Shown here: positions 7,001 to 9,788 of the stretch, piece by piece
Position numbering within the stretch: the stretch's first letter is position 1
Layout: every line of letters begins with the position of its first letter
NCBI GenBank assembly: GCA_021818075.1
Contig: JAKAFD010000027.1
Location: 1-9,788 of the forward strand
Reading direction: 5' to 3'
Source of the DNA: a bacterium
GTDB taxonomy: Bacteria > Patescibacteriota > Patescibacteriia > Patescibacteriales > Patescibacteriaceae
Length of the DNA: 9,788 nt
Made by a program: the position numbers and the translations under genes
Notes under the pieces: model-generated
Databases searched by the model: none
What the model saw: only the letters and a program-made list of their open reading frames with translations
What the model was told of the DNA's origin: nothing

Positions 7001-9431
7001 CACGGCTGGCGCAACTGGAAACTTTTTTATTGAAATAAATACTTTGCGCTCTATCCCAGCCAACTTTATCGGTTAAGGCGTCATAAGTGCCGTTGTAAGA
7101 ATATTCTTTACAGCCGACGCTGGACTGGCGGCAATTGTAATCTAAAGTATTAGCCAGATAAGCCGTACGCTTGCCGTCCGTGGCTCTAAACGACTGGCAG
7201 GTATTAAACAGCGGATCGCAGGACTGATCCTGGTTATTTTTATTGAACACCCACTTGCGGCGTTCTTCGGTGCAGTAGCCGTAGAATAAACAACTGTTGT
7301 TGCGGCCTTCCTTAATACAACTTTGTTCATCGGCGCAGTAGCGTTCATCGCGATAAACCGACAATTTTTGTTCTTCATAAGTACAAGCGGCGCCGCAGGT
7401 GAAGTTTTGCAATTCCTTAATCTTGCCGTCGGTTCTTAATTTTTCCTTGCGTTCCAATTCCGAGGCAGTACAGCAGTCGTCGTTCACCTCGCAGGGTTTT
7501 TGCTTATTTTCCACGGGAGTCATGGTGACGCCGTTATCGGCCGAACAATATTTAACGCCGGTCCTGACCAAATCAGGTTCTTTCAGGAGTTGGGGGCCGA
7601 AACCTTCTCTGGCGCAATAGTATTCCGGGATGGTTAAAATCCAATTAGGGTCAATCAAGCCTTCGCACCATTTTTGCGAGCCGTTGTCGTTATAGCCTTT
7701 CAAATCGTCAGTGGAGCTGAAACAAGCCAGCAAATCATTTAAGGTAATGCCGTCCGGTTTGTCGGAAAATTCGTTATTTAAATATTTTTTTTGAATGGCC
7801 TGAGCGGCCAACTCCCAGCCGACCGGCAAAATGCGGTATTTTCTTAAAATAATCAGCGAGCGATAAGGATAGCCCTGGTTGTAAGGAATTTTATCTTCGC
7901 CGTTTTTGTTAAAGCCGAAAGGCCAGTTGCCGGGCAAGCGATTGGTGCGCACCGCTTCCCGCACGCTAATTTTACTGCTGATAGCCGAAGAAAATTCGCT
8001 GGTAATGACGCAATTGGCCGGTCCGGGATTGGCCGGATCGGGACAAGTTGATAATTTTGACAAAATATCCAGCTTGCCGCTTTCGGCAAATTGCGGCTCG
8101 GTCAATTTGCTCAAACGGTTTTCAATGGCGGTGCGGCCGACTTGCTGGGCGTTATAAAACGATAAGTTGCCTTTTTCCTGCGATAAATTGCCCATTAAAT
8201 TCTGCCATAAACTGATGCCCAGCTGATTTAAAAAGATATTGGCGGCGTCCACCAGAATATCGCCGGTAACCAAACCTAAATTACGCATTAACGATTCGTC
8301 GGCCAGCTGTTTTCTAGCCTTGGCCTCGTCCGGCGTGCCGACTAAATCGCCGGCAATATTGCGCACATCCAACCAGCCGCCTTTGGCAATAGTTTCCTTG
8401 GCGGTATTCTCCACTTGCGAACTCTGATATTGATAAAGATTATTATATAAAGTAAAAGCAATGCTTAAATCAGAACCGGTCGGCTGGAACATGGTGGCCA
8501 GGCGCTGTAAAAAGTCTTGGCTGGAAATATCTTTAATCCGTTGGATTTCACTGCTCCAGTTTTTGACCATTTCCGTGAATTTACAATTCACGCTGGTGTC
8601 CACCGACGGCTGAATCAAGCCAAGCCCTATTTGCAAACCGACGCCCAGGCTGGGGTGGCACATATTAACCCGAGCTAAAGGACTATTGGAACCCTTAAAC
8701 ATCGGCGCCCGGCGATTTTGTTCAATCGTCCCGCCGGCGGCCAAGTAACAGCTTTCATAAACATTTTGGCAATTTTGCAAACAGGCCTCATCGCCGTTGC
8801 AATTCAAGTCGCAAGTTTTTTTGGTGTCGGAACATAATTTGGTGGCGGCGTCGGCATTACCCCCCTGGCCCTCGGTATCCAAGCACTGGTTGTAAGTGGC
8901 GTCGCAAGCGTCGCGTTGCAGACGCAGTTGTTTATTCCACTCGCCTAAATCCTGAGTGCGCAAGCTTTCCAAATCTTTTTCCGCCTTGGCATAGCACTCG
9001 GCTTTCTGCCGCTCGCACAAGGCCAGGCCGCCCTGGCTTTTGGCTTCGCCGGCGGCAATATCGGAAATCACTGAGTTGGCAAAACTTTCCACAAAATCAC
9101 CGGCCGCCGCATCAGCCACATCTAGCCAATGTTTACCCCACTTTTCTTTAATATACAGCGCTTCCTGGCCCTTGCCACCCGTGGCAATATACTTGGCGGA
9201 ATCCATGGCAAACTGATTCAAATATTTGCGCAAAATATTTTGGAAAAAAATCGTGCCGGTTTTATTTAATAAATAAGACAAAGCCGAATCCAGCCAATTC
9301 TTGGTGGCAATGGCGGTTTCGGGCACGCTGAAAGTTTCTTCCACGGGAATAGCTTTGGCGCTGGCGACCGGCAAAATCAAAGCCAACAGCATCAAACCAA
9401 TAACTATTCGCCTTTGGAAATTATGAACCAT
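1092..9431 (-). CDS. Giant secreted cysteine-rich multidomain surface protein (2779 aa)
   Basis: One uninterrupted frame from ATG (9429-9431) to TAA (1092-1094). The start is supported by a signal peptide directly at the N-terminus and by tight abutment to the upstream stop. Domains in order: signal peptide 1-25; helical, Cys-paired N-terminal part to about 450; a mixed Cys-containing region to about 760; an array of C-x6-GC motifs (767-1919) holding two jelly-roll modules (827-973, 1304-1452) and a small disulfide knot (1641-1679); a third jelly roll (2014-2187); a Cys-rich region to 2650; a PKD/Ig-like domain (about 2650-2719); and a polar tail with a CC pair. I count about 112 Cys. No catalytic motif, LPXTG signal or terminal membrane helix is seen. 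Likely an extracellular adhesin or envelope protein binding glycans; this is inference from domain style. No family name is assigned. Confidence 0.97.
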   Translation of the reverse strand: MVHNFQRRIVIGLMLLALILPVASAKAIPVEETFSVPETAIATKNWLDSALSYLLNKTGTIFFQNILRKYLNQFAMDSAKYIATGGKGQEALYIKEKWGKHWLDVADAAAGDFVESFANSVISDIAAGEAKSQGGLALCERQKAECYAKAEKDLESLRTQDLGEWNKQLRLQRDACDATYNQCLDTEGQGGNADAATKLCSDTKKTCDLNCNGDEACLQNCQNVYESCYLAAGGTIEQNRRAPMFKGSNSPLARVNMCHPSLGVGLQIGLGLIQPSVDTSVNCKFTEMVKNWSSEIQRIKDISSQDFLQRLATMFQPTGSDLSIAFTLYNNLYQYQSSQVENTAKETIAKGGWLDVRNIAGDLVGTPDEAKARKQLADESLMRNLGLVTGDILVDAANIFLNQLGISLWQNLMGNLSQEKGNLSFYNAQQVGRTAIENRLSKLTEPQFAESGKLDILSKLSTCPDPANPGPANCVITSEFSSAISSKISVREAVRTNRLPGNWPFGFNKNGEDKIPYNQGYPYRSLIILRKYRILPVGWELAAQAIQKKYLNNEFSDKPDGITLNDLLACFSSTDDLKGYNDNGSQKWCEGLIDPNWILTIPEYYCAREGFGPQLLKEPDLVRTGVKYCSADNGVTMTPVENKQKPCEVNDDCCTASELERKEKLRTDGKIKELQNFTCGAACTYEEQKLSVYRDERYCADEQSCIKEGRNNSCLFYGYCTEERRKWVFNKNNQDQSCDPLFNTCQSFRATDGKRTAYLANTLDYNCRQSSVGCKEYSYNGTYDALTDKVGWDRAQSIYFNKKVSSCASREEGCHEFIRVKDGQGINLLADAGLEAGDTSRWTDSGAVVSKREEPAIKVYNGNYSLHVPEGARGVLYNSSHKTLLPEGFTFELNNFYTLSAYIYVVSGQVEAVIGNESTPDSQEGVLTDTKGSWQRLVVNIFNGTDVRTDFFAIRALGGPAEFYLDNLKFEIGQPTEYAAYGANSLVYEKLLPAYMEKACYKNPLTDFNYKDDAPAKCQNFVRKCQKEEVGCELYTEVATKDTTAAQTKPTDVCPAECVGYDTFIQKANNFYSAKDEYFIPKTAKTCGAQAVGCSLFVNLDKIKTGGEENEYFSKFRRCIKPDASCGEFYTWEGSDQSGYQLVVYQLKVNTAGGISQPETVDDDDPTDHQDGTACNEDIYALPNNHPDYNPDCRQFYGRDGNVSYHLMSKTITCADTCYPYRLVNNNVDVSIADETECRQVAAVNGVWKYGFWDDEKKQCLRCINGGEWQDEHHACVFMADPTKSQTCGANEAGCSEYEGDFGNNIKVIFNSAFENNSLDGWGPTVKISSDALTVGGHSLQITSINGNSSGWFEKEVKGRIKAGKHYVLSFVAKKKVDNVYISGIGFVSQSGTGNVNLDFAGKVDLTPDWKQYKFDLKGLNDADVKLADRLMINLNGQSDAVRLDNVKLLEMSDTYFLIKNSWTTPASCDQDQQGNPAPLYMLGCKQYTDRDNQTHYLKSFDKLCQESAVGCELMIDTANSSYYGQQTFGGVTIPADKFAYIVYEKKKECGSSSKGCSRLGLYDQDAEAHIKDVYLLNNPDRYNDVICTKDQVGCEAWGTEGGGEVYFKDPGLKTCEFRAAAGQSGWYLIKANRCISEKTCTQNSDCGAGKFCDVGGTGVCVGRTKCQENKDCGFGEQCKLLATDLPCATSYNKTIGVGAPDDKLQPVGATEKDGAGNFGNAGLCPANQSGCTEYIDPESRISYNLTARANNVINFKPYTLYIVKAQVGQSANISCANNDIYKLDKDNNLVNVGRSLNTEIDSETDPAKKVGLSEEFYIAGDAAVDCNFSRAAEVKEAIVNYRLAQSLDQDKPTEVNFQLGQVLFNARTFNGGQYNKLLWNTNKSQEGQAPNKADPNRNNANALLKVDPDRECATWLGCKSYIENPNKSGDKICYERGLCDRMNEAGECISFIGAGLNKAGTAPVSQVFKVSPPATEQAVDITNLSGYSKVGYENNLLNADMYHLANMTQEGEAKVKFNGSFENSLNSGFVVDGDPTSAATVISDAKILEQELGFGSYKLIPDGRAVAKANKCVVKTVDNVGGRYYVVSAYVFLRYGAKVDLSIGDPDNQTCPLESTNDDKNDKCESGKNYGIVASTNAVGRWVRLTAKFSIANGYQAAGERKSKINIGICAPAGMVYFDDVRLEPGLKEKDQTYTHSDCRLYPERDSMSCDYYDQSGLRKKGWAGYCLEYDPRNPGACLLWYPIDKVDSEEYEEGVALNIAKDLYYCLDAEDQCSDSNKAEPEFYCKKFIKVNKDSYWYDRIAGGSNYVIPPLLLDSRYNNDPYYFHADFGVNAGSSTTPIILDQKAGSGYYGAYSPGFDLEGYDIRAAVGNSGKRLLPFVPYRGISQAGLGGKDRKYFCEATLDKDGNIQPIEVSDCNSCDNGWKSRPLGKFDDCYVGIATVWTEGTNDNCLDGDNRSCGSWNYGNRSCATPTCAGTWKDLIKNNIFKTYEESGPGPCPFPFAWPTGPGFTKCSVVEEGKSKKFTGMAADDCNNFPAGDGNEAGCLFECFNHTIFYRLAQNNTQAVEAVKRLFTKSDQCLAWNGFTYSTQNCSDKIDTTNTKCAGNVRPRDAQGNDYYNPNNSQADYCFVEPSVNTVKINNNWDKGNYYALYQKGWVTLRFTSKIDKEQQPLKKYRVDWGYSNGGFNVNLVRNVNMYARSDINNPHIVYYFLDIANIDNCSNSCPAELRAAPYYATKCCSITPGVTITDNWGQSGTGYLGYDEATNSTNRKPLIIYQ
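1275..1484 (-). other. C-terminal PKD/Ig-like beta domain
   Basis: Residues about 2650-2719 contain WVTLRFTSKID, QQPLKKYRVDWGY and HIVYYFLDI, an alternating beta pattern with a YRVDWG strand like that of PKD domains. The usual D-G after W-G is replaced by Y-S-N-G, so the match is partial. Two C-terminal Cys pairs (2722/2726, and CC at 2740-2741) and a polar tail follow, without any anchor. Confidence 0.5.
2871..3392 (-). other. Jelly-roll carbohydrate-binding-like module C
   Basis: Residues 2014-2187 show KFNGSFENS at the start, YYVVSAYVFL in the centre, V-D-L-S-I-G-D, G-R-W-V-R-L-T-A-K-F and a closing YFDDVRLEPG. Unlike modules A and B it contains four Cys (in NKC, QTC, DKC and GIC contexts) and a longer loop rich in N, D and K (around TNDDKNDKC). 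The fold assignment follows the CBM4/9-like strand pattern. Confidence 0.75.
4395..4511 (-). other. Small WAP/Dickkopf-like disulfide knot
   Basis: Residues 1641-1679 hold two C-x4-D-C-x2-G-x2-C units (CTQNSDCGAGKFC and CQENKDCGFGEQC) joined by GVCVGRTKC. This spacing resembles WAP/EB and Dickkopf N-terminal Cys-rich modules, which are usually protein-binding or structural. It is the most compact Cys cluster in the protein. Confidence 0.6.
5076..5522 (-). other. Jelly-roll carbohydrate-binding-like module B
   Basis: Residues 1304-1452, again without cysteine. Typical features are FNSAFENNSLDGW at the start, GGHSLQI, HYVLSFVAKK in the centre, a W-K-Q-Y-K-F strand and a closing V-R-L-D-N-V-K-L-L-E. 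It starts nine residues after the GC motif at 1295 and is followed by TYFLIKNSW and the next Cys, so it appears nested inside one disulfide repeat. The CBM4/9-like assignment rests on strand pattern alone. Confidence 0.75.
6513..6953 (-). other. Jelly-roll carbohydrate-binding-like module A
   Basis: Residues 827-973 have no cysteine, in contrast to their surroundings. They follow the pattern of CBM4/9-type modules: an N-terminal N-L..A-G-L-E strand with a following R-W, a G-[NY]-S-L-H-V strand, a central FYTLSAYIYV strand, W-Q-R-L-V-V, and a closing F-Y-L-D-N-L-K-F-E strand. The module starts 13 residues after the GC motif at 814. Ligand binding cannot be judged, as the binding residues vary in this fold. 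Confidence 0.7.
8748..9017 (-). other. Helical CX6C cysteine region of the giant protein
   Basis: Residues 139-228 are rich in K, E, Q, A and L and probably helical. Cysteines fall at 139/146, 176/183, 200/207 and 221/228, each pair exactly seven apart. C211 and C217 sit inside the last part, making CX3C pairs at 207/211 and 217/221. Cys seven apart lie on one helix face, so the region may be helices stapled together by disulfides, similar in principle to alpha-hairpin Cys proteins. No family is identified. Confidence 0.7.
9357..9431 (-). other. Sec signal peptide of the giant protein
   Basis: Residues 1-25 show a basic n-region (QRR at 6-8), a hydrophobic core (IVIGLMLLALILPVA at 9-23) and a small-residue cleavage site, ASA at 23-25 before K26; an alternative cut is after AKA at 27. 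There is no lipobox Cys at the cleavage site, so it is not a lipoprotein. It marks the protein for export across the cytoplasmic membrane. Confidence 0.9.
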
Positions 9432-9432
9432 A

Positions 9433-9788
9433 TTAATTGCTTGAAATCATAATTAGATAAACTTGGAGCAATTTTTCATCAGTCAACTGACTGATTTTTT
9501 GTTTATCGGCGTCCGTGGTGGCCGCATCTATAAATTTCTGCCGCAACAGTTTGGGATCGGGATTATCGCCGAAGGCCTGTTTCAAGGTGGCGATTTGCTC
9601 GGGCGTCAAACCGGCGCTATTAGTATTGCCCGACGCCTGACTGGTTGAGGGCTGGCCTAGTTGATCCAAGACGCTCAAATTCAAACCGCCGACCGGCGCG
9701 GTGCCGGAAGCGTTAGTAAACAGCGGCGCGCTGACGCTCTCACCGGTAGCCGGCAAAGTCTGGCCGTTGCACACTTTGCCTTGCGGAC
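9433..9788 (-). CDS. Unknown protein, C-terminal part only (5' end off the window)
   Basis: The frame is open to the right edge and ends with TAA at 9433-9435. At least 117 residues are visible. A GTG at 9772-9774 could be read as a start, but codons upstream stay open (PQGK before it), so the gene most likely begins outside the window. The visible part has one Cys (KVCNGQ), then a Ser/Thr/Asn/Gly-rich linker (about 9620-9680), then a charged helical C-terminus (LTPEQIATLKQAFGDN to LLQVYLIMISSN). No domain is recognised. The stop is one base from the ATG of the giant gene, so the two are probably co-transcribed and coupled in translation. A secreted partner of the giant protein is possible but unproven. 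Confidence 0.85.
   Translation of the reverse strand, partial: PQGKVCNGQTLPATGESVSAPLFTNASGTAPVGGLNLSVLDQLGQPSTSQASGNTNSAGLTPEQIATLKQAFGDNPDPKLLRQKFIDAATTDADKQKISQLTDEKLLQVYLIMISSN

Larger units (their letters stand above)
3675..7133 (-). repeat. Array of C-x6-GC-x-E-Y disulfide repeats in the giant protein
   Basis: The second Cys of each motif is at residues 774, 814, 1032, 1094, 1126, 1295, 1485, 1512, 1557, 1595, 1732 and 1919. In ten copies the first Cys is exactly seven before (examples CQESAVGCEL, CGAQAVGCSL, CTKDQVGCEA). At 1919 it is six before and at 1485 sixteen before. Eleven copies have Gly immediately before the second Cys. Between closely spaced copies a Y-[FLI] strand element followed by K/R and the next Cys recurs (NEYFSKFRRC, DEYFIPKTAKTC, HYLKSFDKLC). 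A further degenerate copy may lie at C2547. Spacing of adjacent units is 27 to 62 residues where no module is inserted. Confidence 0.88.

Noticed and set aside
9742..9756. LPATG in the upstream partial protein, resembling a sortase LPXTG signal
   Set aside because: It is about 100 residues from the C-terminus and is followed by polar sequence, with no hydrophobic segment or basic tail directly after it.

Overview
All three genes in this window lie on the minus strand and are read from right to left. In order of transcription they are: the 3' end of a gene entering from the right edge; an uninterrupted 2779-codon gene for a giant secreted cysteine-rich protein; a rho-independent terminator; a short intergenic stretch with a palindromic repeat and a good promoter; and the 5' part of a membrane-associated protein with a very regular glycine ladder, which runs off the left edge. 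I see no RNA genes, no CRISPR array, no transposase and no metabolic genes.

The giant protein (about 300 kDa) has a Sec signal peptide, about 112 cysteines by hand count, a helical N-terminal part with paired CX6C cysteines, and a long array built on the repeated motif C-x6-GC-x-[E]-[YF]. Three carbohydrate-binding-module-like jelly rolls interrupt or follow this array. It also has a small WAP/Dickkopf-like knot and a C-terminal PKD/Ig-like domain. This architecture fits an extracellular adhesin or envelope protein whose fold depends on disulfides. It shows no catalytic signature and no standard C-terminal cell-wall anchor.

The upstream partial gene ends one base before the giant gene's ATG, so the two are almost certainly co-transcribed and translationally coupled. 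The downstream gene has its own extended -10 promoter behind the terminator. It encodes two blocks of exact 7-residue glycine periodicity followed by a hydrophobic segment, which suggests helix packing or membrane assembly.

Organism: the giant uncharacterised Cys-rich exported protein, absence of Shine-Dalgarno sequences, compact layout, TAA stops and GC-rich third positions mixed with AT-rich stretches suggest an uncultivated bacterium, possibly Candidate Phyla Radiation (Patescibacteria). This is inference from general style only; there is no phylogenetic marker here. If it is right, the locus is a candidate surface or host-attachment module.
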